From JAGGAG01 sp964638035 (lineage in GTDB: Bacteria; Gemmatimonadota; Gemmatimonadetes; Gemmatimonadales; GWC2-71-9): DNA of 16,986 nt. The stretch lies in NCBI GenBank assembly GCA_964638035.1, contig CAZWXD010000038.1:1-16986 (forward strand), read 5' to 3'. Of this stretch, positions 1 to 7,034 are shown piece after piece. Position numbers and translations under genes: made by a program. The first letter of the stretch is position 1; every line of letters starts with the position of its first letter. The notes under the pieces were generated by a model. That model saw nothing but the letters and a program-made list of their open reading frames with translations. It was not told the DNA's origin and ran no database searches.

Positions 1-468
1 CGCGTGGCGGGACGCATGCTCGGCGGCGTGGAAGATGAGCCCGAGGGTGTTCGAGGGCAGTCGCTTTCGCCCCACCTCGCGCGGATGAAGGACCTGCCCG
101 GCGGGCACGCTCCGCAGGTATGCGAGCGCGTCGTCGATCACCCGTGACAGGCCGCCCACCAGCACTGCCTTCGCCGGGCGCGCCTCGTACACCGCCTTCT
201 CGGCAGCGAGGGCGTCCAGCTGCAACGCGGACAGCGGCTCGCCACGCGAGTAGGTCATCAGGCGATCGGTGCTGCCGGCCAGGTGAAGGAGGTGGAACCC
301 GATCGACGCGACGCCACCGGGTCGAACCCACAGGTGCGCCTCGTCCAGCGGCGCGACGACCGGCTCAATGTCCTCGCGGACCTGCAGCAATGCGTGCGCG
401 GCCGGCTGCAGGTGGGCCTGGATGCCTGGGAGTGGGCCGCGAAGCCAGGCTTCTGGTATGGAGTGCAT
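1..468 (-). CDS. DinB-like/YfiT-like metal-binding protein (3' end outside window)
   Basis: This is an open frame of 156 codons on the minus strand that runs off the left edge, so the C-terminus is missing. It starts at the ATG at 466-468. The translation has the look of the DinB/YfiT four-helix-bundle family: a first helix after residue 15, a GFHLLHLAGSTDR segment at about 58-69 with His59 and His62, and a second histidine cluster, FHAAEHASRH, at 146-155. In DinB proteins three histidines from such positions bind a divalent metal. Members include thiol transferases and hydrolases, but the substrate here cannot be inferred. No good ribosome-binding site sits directly upstream; an AGGAGG lies about 29 bases before the ATG, with no in-frame start between. 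It follows the DUF6632 gene by 34 bases on the same strand, so the two may share a transcript. Confidence 0.7.
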   Translation of the reverse strand, partial: MHSIPEAWLRGPLPGIQAHLQPAAHALLQVREDIEPVVAPLDEAHLWVRPGGVASIGFHLLHLAGSTDRLMTYSRGEPLSALQLDALAAEKAVYEARPAKAVLVGGLSRVIDDALAYLRSVPAGQVLHPREVGRKRLPSNTLGLIFHAAEHASRHA

Positions 469-502
469 CTGGAATAGTAGTACGGGCCTGCTGCTGTGCC
501 TC

Positions 503-901
503 CTACATGGCTGCAGGTGCCGAGTGACCCCGGCGGGGAGCCAGGGCGGCCAGCACCACCGCCACGATGAGCAGCGCCGCCACATCACCCCAGAGGTGCC
601 CGATGTGCTCGGGGTTCGTGAGGGCCTGCGCGCCCATGATCACCCCGTGCACGAGGCTCGACCAGACGGTGAACCAGATCAGGCTCCGGTTGGCGAGCGG
701 GTCACGCGAGGCCATGACCAGGAAGACGCCGAGGGTCGCGTAGATCCCCAGGATCATCTCGAGGTAGTTGGAGCGTCCGCCCGTGTGCCAGGACCATCCC
801 GATGGCCACAGGATGGTGAGCGGCCAGATCCCGAAGATGAAGACCACTCCGACCAGCACCATGGCGATACGCAGGTACTTGACGCGGTCATGCTCGTTCA
901 T
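503..901 (-). CDS. DUF6632-like four-helix membrane protein
   Basis: The product is a 132-aa integral membrane protein with four hydrophobic segments at about residues 8-32, 47-64, 72-90 and 105-122. The segments FGIWPLTILWPSGW, YATLGVFLVMASRDPL and LIWFTVWSSLVHG match what I recall of the DUF6632 family, whose function is unknown. The ATG at 899-901 is chosen because GGGAGG lies about 8 bases upstream. A longer in-frame extension to 1024 would add an unlikely cysteine- and arginine-rich leader and cover the divergent promoter region. The gene diverges from the small membrane protein gene at 1018 and precedes the DinB-like gene on the same strand. Confidence 0.75.
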   Translation of the reverse strand: MNEHDRVKYLRIAMVLVGVVFIFGIWPLTILWPSGWSWHTGGRSNYLEMILGIYATLGVFLVMASRDPLANRSLIWFTVWSSLVHGVIMGAQALTNPEHIGHLWGDVAALLIVAVVLAALAPRRGHSAPAAM

Positions 902-1017
902 CTGTTGCTCCTCCCTGGGCGCCGCTGCTCGAATGCACGTACCTCGCCCCCCAGGATGCAGCATGACGATGGCGTCCGCAAGCACGCAGCATGCCGCGCC
1001 ACGGTAGATTAGGCAGC

Positions 1018-1176
1018 ATGACACGCATCGCAGTACTGGTCGGGGCCACGCTCGGTGGTTGGCTCGGCTGGGTGGCCGGGCGTGCGTTCGGCACGATGAC
1101 GGCGTTCATGCTGAGCGTCGTCGGCACGGCAGTCGGGGTGTACCTGGCGCGACGCTGGGCGTCGCAGGTCGGGTAG
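1018..1176 (+). CDS. Small glycine-rich membrane protein (52 aa)
   Basis: This short gene encodes a 52-residue, almost wholly hydrophobic protein starting MTRIAVLVGATLGG. It has two membrane-spanning stretches at about residues 4-22 and 25-44 and ends in a basic YLARRW tail. The first helix carries a glycine-zipper-like spacing (GATLGGWLGWVAG). The ATG at 1018 is preferred to an upstream ATG at 991 because it gives a membrane protein from residue 1. Only a weak AGG-type ribosome-binding site is present. Its stop (1174-1176) abuts the stop of the convergent DUF1801 gene (1177-1179) with no base between. The function is unknown. Confidence 0.6.
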   Translation: MTRIAVLVGATLGGWLGWVAGRAFGTMTAFMLSVVGTAVGVYLARRWASQVG

Positions 1177-1656
1177 TCAGCCCACCGCCTGCTTCACGAG
1201 CGCAGCAATCCGTGCCTCCGCGCCGGCGGTCAGCTCCTTCAGGGCGAAGGCGACGGGCCACATGGCCCCGTCGTCCAGGTGCGCGGCGTCGCTGAAGCCC
1301 AGTGACGAATACCTGGTACGGAACTTCCGGGCATCCTGGAAGAAGCAGACCACCTTGCCGTCCCTGGCGTAGGCAGGCATCCCGTACCAGGTTCTCGGCG
1401 ACAGGCTGGGCGCGCAGTCGGTGATGATCGCGTGGAGCCGCGTCGCCATGGCCCGGTCGGCTCCCGACATTTCCGCAATCTTCGCCAGGACCTCCCGTTC
1501 CCCATCTGCCCTGGTCCTGCTCGCGCGGGCCTCGTCCTTGAGCTCCCGGGCGCGGTCCTTCATCGCCTGTCGTTCCATGTCAGTGAAGCCCTTTGCCTTC
1601 CCGCCGTTCGCGGCGGCACTCCTGGCTGGCTTTCGCGCGTCCTTCTTCGGGGCCAC
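1177..1656 (-). CDS. DUF1801 (YdhG-like) domain protein with basic N-terminal tail
   Basis: The product is 159 aa. Residues 1-25 are rich in Lys, Arg and Ala (MAPKKDARKPARSAAANGG). A charged, probably helical, section follows at about 25-60, then a DUF1801 core at about 65-155 containing TWYGMPAYARDGKVVCFF. DUF1801 proteins are small alpha/beta proteins; some relatives have been called iron chaperones, but the biochemical role of most is unclear. The start is a GTG at 1654-1656 with AGGAGG about 6 bases upstream, which makes the start quite secure. The gene is apparently monocistronic and has a 14-bp dyad about 37 bases upstream. It is one of three DUF1801-related loci in the window. Confidence 0.8.
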   Translation of the reverse strand: MAPKKDARKPARSAAANGGKAKGFTDMERQAMKDRARELKDEARASRTRADGEREVLAKIAEMSGADRAMATRLHAIITDCAPSLSPRTWYGMPAYARDGKVVCFFQDARKFRTRYSSLGFSDAAHLDDGAMWPVAFALKELTAGAEARIAALVKQAVG

Positions 1657-1692
1657 GATGGCCTCCTGGCAGGGGTGAGGTTGCGCGTCCGG

Positions 1693-1706
1693 GAGCGTCC
1701 ACGCTC
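1693..1706. repeat. Perfect 14-bp dyad (6-bp arms, 2-base centre)
   Basis: GAGCGT-CC-ACGCTC lies 37 bases upstream of the GTG start of the DUF1801 gene on the minus strand. It could be an operator for that gene or a chance palindrome in GC-rich DNA. There is no further support. Confidence 0.25.
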
Positions 1707-1803
1707 GCAGGGGGCGTCGTCACCGGAAGCATGTCCATTCCACGGGAAGGTATCCCGCCCCAGCATCATGGGGTGCCCCGCCCTGCTCCCGGCCAAGGCA
1801 GGC

Positions 1804-1835
1804 TTGACGGATTCACTTAGGCACTTACCTTAGTG
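1804..1835 (+). promoter_or_regulatory. Candidate promoter and ArsR-type operator
   Basis: An imperfect palindrome occupies 1814-1835. Its outer arms are CACTTAGG and CCTTAGTG, separated by CACTTA, and 8 of 11 symmetric positions pair. It sits 60 bases before the ArsR start codon. Locally AT-rich dyads of this kind are typical operators of ArsR/SmtB repressors that control their own operon. A TTGACG at 1804-1809 resembles a -35 box, which would place the palindrome over the spacer and -10 region. No convincing -10 hexamer is visible. The link to the adjacent repressor is inference. Confidence 0.5.
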
Positions 1836-1895
1836 ATAGCCTGATGAAATCGCCCGGTCCCGATCGGGCTGCCACCCTGTCACCACGGGCCGAGC

Positions 1896-2237
1896 ATGGT
1901 TGCAACCGCTGTCGCCGACGACGTATTCCACGCCCTGGCCAACGTGACCCGGCGGCAGGTCCTGGAACGCCTGTCGGCAGGTCCGGCCACCGTCAGTGAG
2001 CTGGCCACGGCGTTCGACATGCGGCTCCCGTCGTTTGTGCAGCACCTCTCGGTGCTCGAGCAGAGCCGCCTGGTGCGGTCCACCAAGCGAGGGCGTGTGC
2101 GCACGTACCGGATCGCGCCCGGGCGCCTGAAGGTCGCCGAGGACTGGCTCACGGCACGTCGCCAGGTGTGGGAGGCTCGACTGGACCAGTTCGACCGGTA
2201 TGTCACGCAACTCAAGGCGGAGGAAGCCGACACATGA
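1896..2237 (+). CDS. ArsR-family winged-helix transcriptional repressor
   Basis: This is a 113-aa protein with a winged helix-turn-helix over about residues 10-75. The ANVTRRQVLERL segment at 15-26, the recognition region TVSELATAFDMRLPSFVQHLSVLEQSRLV at 32-60 and the wing KRGRVRTYRI at 64-73 fit ArsR/SmtB regulators. No cysteine pair of the metal-sensing type is present, so a metal signal is not supported. The C-terminal WLTARRQVWEARLDQFDRYV helix is typical of the ArsR subgroup encoded next to SRPBCC proteins. Its stop overlaps the SRPBCC start in ATGA (2234-2237), indicating translational coupling. Autoregulation through the palindrome at 1814-1835 is likely by analogy. The ATG at 1896 has only a weak ribosome-binding site. 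Confidence 0.9.
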   Translation: MVATAVADDVFHALANVTRRQVLERLSAGPATVSELATAFDMRLPSFVQHLSVLEQSRLVRSTKRGRVRTYRIAPGRLKVAEDWLTARRQVWEARLDQFDRYVTQLKAEEADT

Positions 2238-2722
2238 TTGCCACCGACACATTCAACGCGAAGCAGGACTTCGCCATCGAGCGGTTCATTGACGCGCCCG
2301 TGCGCCTCGTCTGGGAAGCCCTGACGAAGCCCGAGCACCTCAGGGAGTGGTACATGCCCCGGCCCTGGGGGCGGGTGTCGCGGGCCGAGCTGGACCTGCG
2401 CCCCGGCGGCATCATCCGCATCGACATCGCGGGGACCGATGGCCAGGATGTTCCCAACCTCGGCTGCATTCTGGAGGTCGTCCCGATGCGGCGGCTTGTC
2501 TGGACCTCCATGCTCTTCCCGGGCTACCGCCCGGCAGTCTTCGACGACATCCCGATCACGGCGATCATGACGATGGAGGGCGAGGGCACCGGCACGCGCT
2601 ACGTCTTCACTGCCCTGCACCGGGACGAGGCGGACCTTGCGAGGAACAAGGAATCGGGCTGGCAGGAGGGAACGGAAATCGCCATCGCGCAGTTCGTGGA
2701 CCACGTGATGGCGATGAAGTAG
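2234..2722 (+). CDS. SRPBCC/AHSA1-type ligand-binding protein
   Basis: The product is 162 aa and belongs to the START/Bet v1-like SRPBCC superfamily, AHSA1 subgroup. Visible hallmarks are FAIERFIDAPVRLVWEALTKPEHLREWY at the N-terminus, a central beta-sheet with LDLRPGGIIRIDI, and a final long helix after GWQEGTEIA. Such proteins form a hydrophobic cavity, and the ligand is unknown in most cases. The start is the ATG within the ATGA overlap with the ArsR gene; an upstream in-frame ATG at 2168 would lie deep inside that gene. The ArsR-SRPBCC gene pair is a very common two-gene unit. Its 3' end is 20 bases from the stop of the convergent VOC gene. Confidence 0.88.
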   Translation: MIATDTFNAKQDFAIERFIDAPVRLVWEALTKPEHLREWYMPRPWGRVSRAELDLRPGGIIRIDIAGTDGQDVPNLGCILEVVPMRRLVWTSMLFPGYRPAVFDDIPITAIMTMEGEGTGTRYVFTALHRDEADLARNKESGWQEGTEIAIAQFVDHVMAMK

Positions 2723-2742
2723 CGCTCGGCCGGTCGGGGGCC

Positions 2743-3123
2743 CTACACCACCTGTTGCCCGATCCACCAGGTGGTGCCCCCCGCATCACGGAAGCCGCCG
2801 CGCTTGTCGGGGTCATCCTTCTGCACCGGCTCCTGCACGGGCGTGGCGCCTGCCGCGAGCGCGCGGGCATAGGTGGCATCCACGTCGGCAACATAGACGT
2901 GCACGTGCGCCGGTACCGCAGGCCAGCCCTCCATCGCATCGCAGAACATGAGGACCGAGTCATCGACGCGCACCTCGCCGTGGGCGAGCTTCCCCGCCTC
3001 GCCGGGGAACGACCTCAGTGGCGTGGCATCGAAGACCTGCACCAGGAACTCGATCGTTGCCTGCGCGCCATTGACGATCAGGTAGGGTGCAACGGAGTTG
3101 TACCCACCTGGCTTGAACGGCAT
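2743..3123 (-). CDS. VOC-superfamily (glyoxalase/PhnB-like) protein
   Basis: The product is a 126-aa single-domain VOC protein. It begins MPFKPGGYNSVAPYLIVNGA and continues with ATIEFLVQVFDA, the pattern of PhnB-like and glyoxalase/bleomycin-resistance family members. Two beta-alpha-beta-beta-beta modules are recognisable: residues 10-60, and 70-120 with HVHVYVADVDATYARALAAGA and a C-terminal RDAGGTTWWIG. Potential metal-ligand positions include His48 and Glu50 (AHGEVRV), but the set is not clearly complete, so catalysis is uncertain. The ATG at 3121-3123 has AGGAGG four bases upstream, a strong start. The gene diverges from the OmpA-fusion gene across a 137-base intergenic region. Confidence 0.85.
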   Translation of the reverse strand: MPFKPGGYNSVAPYLIVNGAQATIEFLVQVFDATPLRSFPGEAGKLAHGEVRVDDSVLMFCDAMEGWPAVPAHVHVYVADVDATYARALAAGATPVQEPVQKDDPDKRGGFRDAGGTTWWIGQQVV

Positions 3124-3260
3124 GGGGCCTCCTGCAGTGCGTGTCCGGGGTTCAGCAGGCTCGTCCTTCGAGGGCAGGAAGGAAGGTAGCGCGGACCCGA
3201 TGGCACGTCATCCGGTGGGCCCGACGGTTGGGCGGCGGCCTATCGCATATCTTCCGCACC

Positions 3261-4259
3261 ATGTCCACCCTCCCGGCCGTGCGAACGATCGCCACCCGTG
3301 CGGCATTCACCGCCGCAACAATGGCAGGCCTCCAGTCCGCGGCCTCGCATGCCCAGCAACCGGCAGGACTCATCCGGAACGGCAGCTTCGAGGAAGGGCC
3401 TGGCACCAGGGTCTTCCTCAACCTTGCGGGCGGATCCACCGCGCTACCGGGCTGGCTGGTGACGGGCGAGGGCGTTGACCTCGTTGGTGCAGGCTACTGG
3501 CGCTCGTCGGAGGGCACCTACGCGATCGACCTCGACGGAAGCGCCCGGAGCCGGACAACGCCGCCCCATGTCCGCGGGGGGATCGCACAGTCGTTCGCCA
3601 CCGTGCCGGGCAGGCGCTACCGGGTGACGTTCGACCTGGCCGGCAACCCCAACCGCGGCCCCACCAGGAAGCCGTTGCGGGTCAGTGCGGCGGGGCAGTC
3701 AGCCGAGTTTGCCTTTGATGCCACGGGGCGGAGTGGCCGGGACATGGGTTGGGTCGCCAGCGAGTGGGAGTTCACGGCGGCAGCCGACTCGACCACCCTC
3801 GAGTTTAGCAGCCTCACGCAGTCGCCCCAAACCGGATACGGTGCCGCGATCGACCGGGTGGCCGTGGTACTCCTCGATGACGGGCCAATCCGGGTGACCG
3901 AGAACGAGCGTGAGATCGAGGTCCGCCTTGGCGCCGAGATCCTGTTCGACACCGGTGAATCCACCCTGAGGCCGCAAGCGACCGCGGCGCTCGGGCAGCT
4001 GGCGGACCTGATTCGCGACCATCCCGACCTCCCGATCGAGATCGCGGGACACACGGACAGCGTGGGCACGCGCGCGTACAACGCGCGGCTCTCCCTGGCA
4101 CGGGCGGAAGCCGTCAAGCAGTGGCTGGCCGCGAACGGGGCCGTGCCGGAGGGCCGGATGACGACCCGGGGCCTGGGCCCCACGGAGCCGGTCGCACCGA
4201 ACAGCACGGCGGAAGGTCGACAGCAGAACCGCCGGGTCGAGGTGCGGCTCCGGAAGTAG
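3261..4259 (+). CDS. Secreted choice-of-anchor C / OmpA C-terminal fusion protein
   Basis: The product is 332 aa with a signal peptide; the likely cleavage site is after SHA at residue 31. Residues 36-205 resemble the choice-of-anchor C (DUF642-like) beta-sandwich: LIRNGSFEEGP, GWLVTGEGVDLVG, a YAIDLDG strand, then IAQSFATVPGRRYRVTFDLAGNP. Residues 222-331 are a standard OmpA-like peptidoglycan-binding domain with ILFDTGESTLRP, GHTDSVGTRAYN (Asp266), LSLARAEAV (Arg281) and a final NRRVEVRL. OmpA domains bind diaminopimelate in peptidoglycan, so the protein is probably periplasmic or cell-wall attached and displays the N-terminal domain. No outer-membrane barrel is present. The ATG at 3261 is preferred over upstream in-frame starts because the signal peptide begins there. 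The gene stands alone between divergent and convergent neighbours. Confidence 0.85.
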   Translation: MSTLPAVRTIATRAAFTAATMAGLQSAASHAQQPAGLIRNGSFEEGPGTRVFLNLAGGSTALPGWLVTGEGVDLVGAGYWRSSEGTYAIDLDGSARSRTTPPHVRGGIAQSFATVPGRRYRVTFDLAGNPNRGPTRKPLRVSAAGQSAEFAFDATGRSGRDMGWVASEWEFTAAADSTTLEFSSLTQSPQTGYGAAIDRVAVVLLDDGPIRVTENEREIEVRLGAEILFDTGESTLRPQATAALGQLADLIRDHPDLPIEIAGHTDSVGTRAYNARLSLARAEAVKQWLAANGAVPEGRMTTRGLGPTEPVAPNSTAEGRQQNRRVEVRLRK

Positions 4260-4277
4260 CTGACGGCAGGCCGCCAG

Positions 4278-4304
4278 GCGTGCCTCCGCACGCGCCGATC
4301 GGCG
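4278..4304. terminator. Candidate bidirectional hairpin between convergent genes
   Basis: The 51-base gap between the OmpA-fusion stop and the convergent molybdopterin-protein stop holds two dyads. One is a hairpin with arms GCGTGC (4278-4283) and GCACGC (4288-4293) around CTCC. The other is a perfect 12-bp palindrome, CGCCGATCGGCG (4293-4304). They share base 4293, so they may form alternatively. There is no T-tract on either strand, so a classical Rho-independent terminator is not shown. Position alone suggests a role in ending both transcripts. Confidence 0.35.
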
Positions 4305-4310
4305 ACGCCC

Positions 4311-5981
4311 TTAGATGTCGGGAACCAGGTCGAAGTACTCGTCGTCCTCGTTCTTGCCGCCATGCCCCTTGCCAACTTCCAGCTCACTGGCAACGAACTC
4401 GATGGACCGGATCCACTTCACCATCTTGTACCCGAGCTGGTCCTCGACACGCAGGCGCAACGGGGCGCCATAGAGCAGGCCGAGGGGCTGCTCGTTCATC
4501 TCGTAGGCCAGGAGGCACTGCGGCCGCAGCACGTTCGCCAGGCGCTGGGTGTCGTAGTACTCGCCCCCGTACAGCCCCTCCCCGAAGGAACGGAAGACGA
4601 CGGTCGCGGCCTCCGGCCTGGGCCGCACGTGTGCCACGAGCGTCGACATGGGGAGCCCTCCCCACTGCGCGACGCCAGACCAGCCCTGGATGCAGTGGTG
4701 CATCGTGATCTGCGATGCCCTGCCGAGCGCCTTGATCTCCTCCAGGGACAGTTCCACCGGGTGCTCGACCAGCCCGGACACCTTGAGCCGGAAATCCCTG
4801 AACCCCCGGTCCGCGAGCTGCTGCCACTCGCCGGAGTCGGGGACCTTGCCGTTGGGCCAGAAGTAGGGTGAGATGTCGTCCCTGGTGTAGCGCGCTCGCG
4901 GTGTCAGGTGCCGGAAGATGAGGCGCCGCATCACGCCAAGGTGCACGCTCCGTGCGAGGTACTGGGGAATGCGGGGGTGCCTCCATGCCATCCAATGGGA
5001 AGCGAAGCAGGCAGCCACCACCAGCAGGATGCCGACGAGTCCCCACGTGGCACCCCGCAAGCCCCCGCCTTCCACCCCCAGGACGATCCGGTTCATGTTC
5101 CGGGCCAGCCCCGTCGCCGCCACCACGCTCACATGGACTGCCAGGAAGCAGAGGTAGGACAGGAGGAGGAGGAAATGGATGGAGCGCGCCGACTGGCGGC
5201 CGCCGAACAATCGCGGATACCAGGGGAACCTGCTGACGATGGAGGGAGACATGGCCATCCCGGTCAGGAAGGAGAGCGGGGCCATGACGAACACGACGCC
5301 GAAGTAGGAGAGTTGCTGGAGGGGGTTGTAGTGGAGGAGCGGCACGGGCTCGAGCGGCAGGTGCAGCGTTGCGTAGTGCACGAAGGTGCCCCACGCCTCC
5401 GGGATGACCTGCCAGGAGGCCGGCACCAGGCGCCGCCACTCGCCGGTGCCGAACAGCAACGTCACGTACACCAGCCCGTTCACGAACCAGAACAGGGCGG
5501 GCAGGAAGTGCCAGTGCCGGGCCATGCCGATGGTGTGGCGATAGCCGGGCAGCGCCAGCCACGGGGAGATGTAGCGGGCGTCGTCCTTGGCCGTCCACAC
5601 CCCTTCGGCTGGCACCACGACGGGCGTGAAGCGAACCCACTCCGTGCCGGGCGTGCAGTGGTCGTTCAGGTAGAGCCGCGGGTGGTCCATCAGGATGGAC
5701 AGCCCGCTGCGGGCAAGCAGGACCAGGAGCAGGAAGTTCGCGAAGTGGGCGGCGCGCAGCCACGGCGGAAACGCCAGCGGCGCCGCCTCGTTGCCGGGGA
5801 ACGGTGGTGGCGGCATCGTGACCTGCGGCAGTCCCGACGCCAGGTACTGCACCCAGGCCAGCGCAACAGGCGCGACAAGCGCGACGATGAGCACGATCGC
5901 CAGCCGCCGCCGTATCCGGACAGCGAAGCTGCGGTCAGGCGGGAAGTGGACAGTGCTGCTTCGTGGGTCCGGGTGCGTCAA
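4311..5981 (-). CDS. Cytochrome b / sulfite-oxidase-type molybdopterin oxidoreductase fusion
   Basis: The product is 556 aa. Residues 1-350 form a membrane cytochrome b part with about six hydrophobic helices (27-45, 77-95, 158-175, 226-243, 268-290, 310-330). Plausible haem-ligand histidines are His79, His157, His269 and His283; the last two are 14 residues apart in one helix, as in di-haem b cytochromes. Residues 365-530 match the oxidoreductase molybdopterin-binding domain of the SUOX/YedY family, with MHHCIQGWSGVAQWGG supplying the presumed Mo-ligand Cys430. Relatives move electrons between quinones and a substrate at molybdenum; the substrate here is unknown. No twin-arginine signal is seen. 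The only in-frame start after the upstream TAG (6030-6032) is TTG at 5979-5981, with a weak GGTGG upstream. It is the last gene of the run that begins at 8111, 48 bases after the hydrolase gene. Confidence 0.88.
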   Translation of the reverse strand: MTHPDPRSSTVHFPPDRSFAVRIRRRLAIVLIVALVAPVALAWVQYLASGLPQVTMPPPPFPGNEAAPLAFPPWLRAAHFANFLLLVLLARSGLSILMDHPRLYLNDHCTPGTEWVRFTPVVVPAEGVWTAKDDARYISPWLALPGYRHTIGMARHWHFLPALFWFVNGLVYVTLLFGTGEWRRLVPASWQVIPEAWGTFVHYATLHLPLEPVPLLHYNPLQQLSYFGVVFVMAPLSFLTGMAMSPSIVSRFPWYPRLFGGRQSARSIHFLLLLSYLCFLAVHVSVVAATGLARNMNRIVLGVEGGGLRGATWGLVGILLVVAACFASHWMAWRHPRIPQYLARSVHLGVMRRLIFRHLTPRARYTRDDISPYFWPNGKVPDSGEWQQLADRGFRDFRLKVSGLVEHPVELSLEEIKALGRASQITMHHCIQGWSGVAQWGGLPMSTLVAHVRPRPEAATVVFRSFGEGLYGGEYYDTQRLANVLRPQCLLAYEMNEQPLGLLYGAPLRLRVEDQLGYKMVKWIRSIEFVASELEVGKGHGGKNEDDEYFDLVPDI

Positions 5982-6029
5982 GGTGCGCCACCACGATGCC
6001 GCCGGGCCATGGCGCCGCGGAAGCTGCGG

Positions 6030-7034
6030 CTACTGGTGAACTGCCGCGAAGTTGCCCGGCGGCAGTCGCCCGTCGAGCAACGACTCGAGCACTGACTCGA
6101 CGCGGGGCCACGCTGGCGCGAGCGGGCTGGCGAGGTCATGGTGGCTGACGCGCGGCACGACGATGAGCCGTACCTGGTCCCCTGCCTGTTCTGCAGCGCG
6201 TACATAGTCCTCCATGAGCCGTCGGGGGACGAACTCTTCATCGTCGCCGATGAGGATGACCTGGGGCACCCCCAGGGGGAGCAGGAACATGGGCGACGCC
6301 TGCGCATAGCGTTCCGGTACCGCCGCCGGGGCGCCACCGAGGAGACCGGTGACCACCGTATCACCGCACAATCCCTCGTATCCCGCAATGTTCGCTGTCA
6401 GATCTACCGGGCCGGCAAGGTCCAGCACGCCGCTTACGGGCAGCGGATCCACGGAATGAATGGCGCTTCCAGCTGGCACGCGCACCCTGGCGGCTGCCCA
6501 CATCGCAAGGTGGCCCCCGGCCGAGTGCCCAACAATGGCCAGGCGGCCGAGGTCCAGCGGATACCGGCTTGCGAGCACGCGAAGGTAGTCCACCGCGTTC
6601 GCGACATCGCCGTAGGTACCGGGCCAGCCACCGCCCGGCTGGCCGAGGCGGCGGTACTCGATGTTCCAGGTCGCGATCCCGGCCGCCTTGAGCGAGTCAC
6701 CCAGCGGCGCCATGGCCTGTTGCGTCGCATAGGCGGCCTTGAAGCAGCCGCCGTGAATGAGAACCGCCACAGGGTGCGGGCCTGGCCCGGGCGGCACGCG
6801 GAGCTCTCCGTACTGGCTCGAGTCGCTGCCGTACGCGATCCGCCAGGCGACTGGCGGGCCCGACAAGGCCTGGGGCGCGCCAGGGGCGTCAGGGGAGCCA
6901 TCCTTGCCGGCGTCTCCGGCCTCGGCCCTCGACCCGCAGCCAGCGATCGCCAGGAGAGTAAGCAGCAACGGCGAGACCCACCGATGCACGCTGCGCGTTC
7001 GCAGCGGGCACCCGGGCCTACCGGGCGCGAACAT
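6030..7034 (-). CDS. Predicted lipoprotein alpha/beta hydrolase (esterase/BD-FAE-like)
   Basis: The product is 334 aa. The N-terminus has a hydrophobic stretch ending in the lipobox LAIAGC (Cys33), followed by a Gly/Asp/Pro-rich linker, so it is probably lipid-anchored outside the cytoplasm. The alpha/beta-hydrolase core has an oxyanion HGG motif (His94), a nucleophile elbow GHSAGGHLAMW (Ser171), an acid in LIGDDEEF (Asp264/265) and VSHHD (His298/299) as the likely catalytic histidine. The pattern fits the esterase/lipase group that includes kynurenine formamidase-like enzymes; the substrate is unknown. The ATG at 7032-7034 lies inside the 3' end of the RibD-like gene (17-nt overlap). A GTG at 6987-6989 would give a shorter, more typical lipoprotein leader and is a real alternative. 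The hydrolase is the third gene of the run beginning at 8111. Confidence 0.85.
   Translation of the reverse strand: MFAPGRPGCPLRTRSVHRWVSPLLLTLLAIAGCGSRAEAGDAGKDGSPDAPGAPQALSGPPVAWRIAYGSDSSQYGELRVPPGPGPHPVAVLIHGGCFKAAYATQQAMAPLGDSLKAAGIATWNIEYRRLGQPGGGWPGTYGDVANAVDYLRVLASRYPLDLGRLAIVGHSAGGHLAMWAAARVRVPAGSAIHSVDPLPVSGVLDLAGPVDLTANIAGYEGLCGDTVVTGLLGGAPAAVPERYAQASPMFLLPLGVPQVILIGDDEEFVPRRLMEDYVRAAEQAGDQVRLIVVPRVSHHDLASPLAPAWPRVESVLESLLDGRLPPGNFAAVHQ

Noticed and set aside
4908..6095. A 395-codon plus-strand frame opposite the cytochrome b/molybdopterin gene
   Set aside because: Its composition is dominated by His, Gln, Glu, Arg and Gly with no domain pattern, while the opposite strand carries conserved helices and the Mo-ligand motif.
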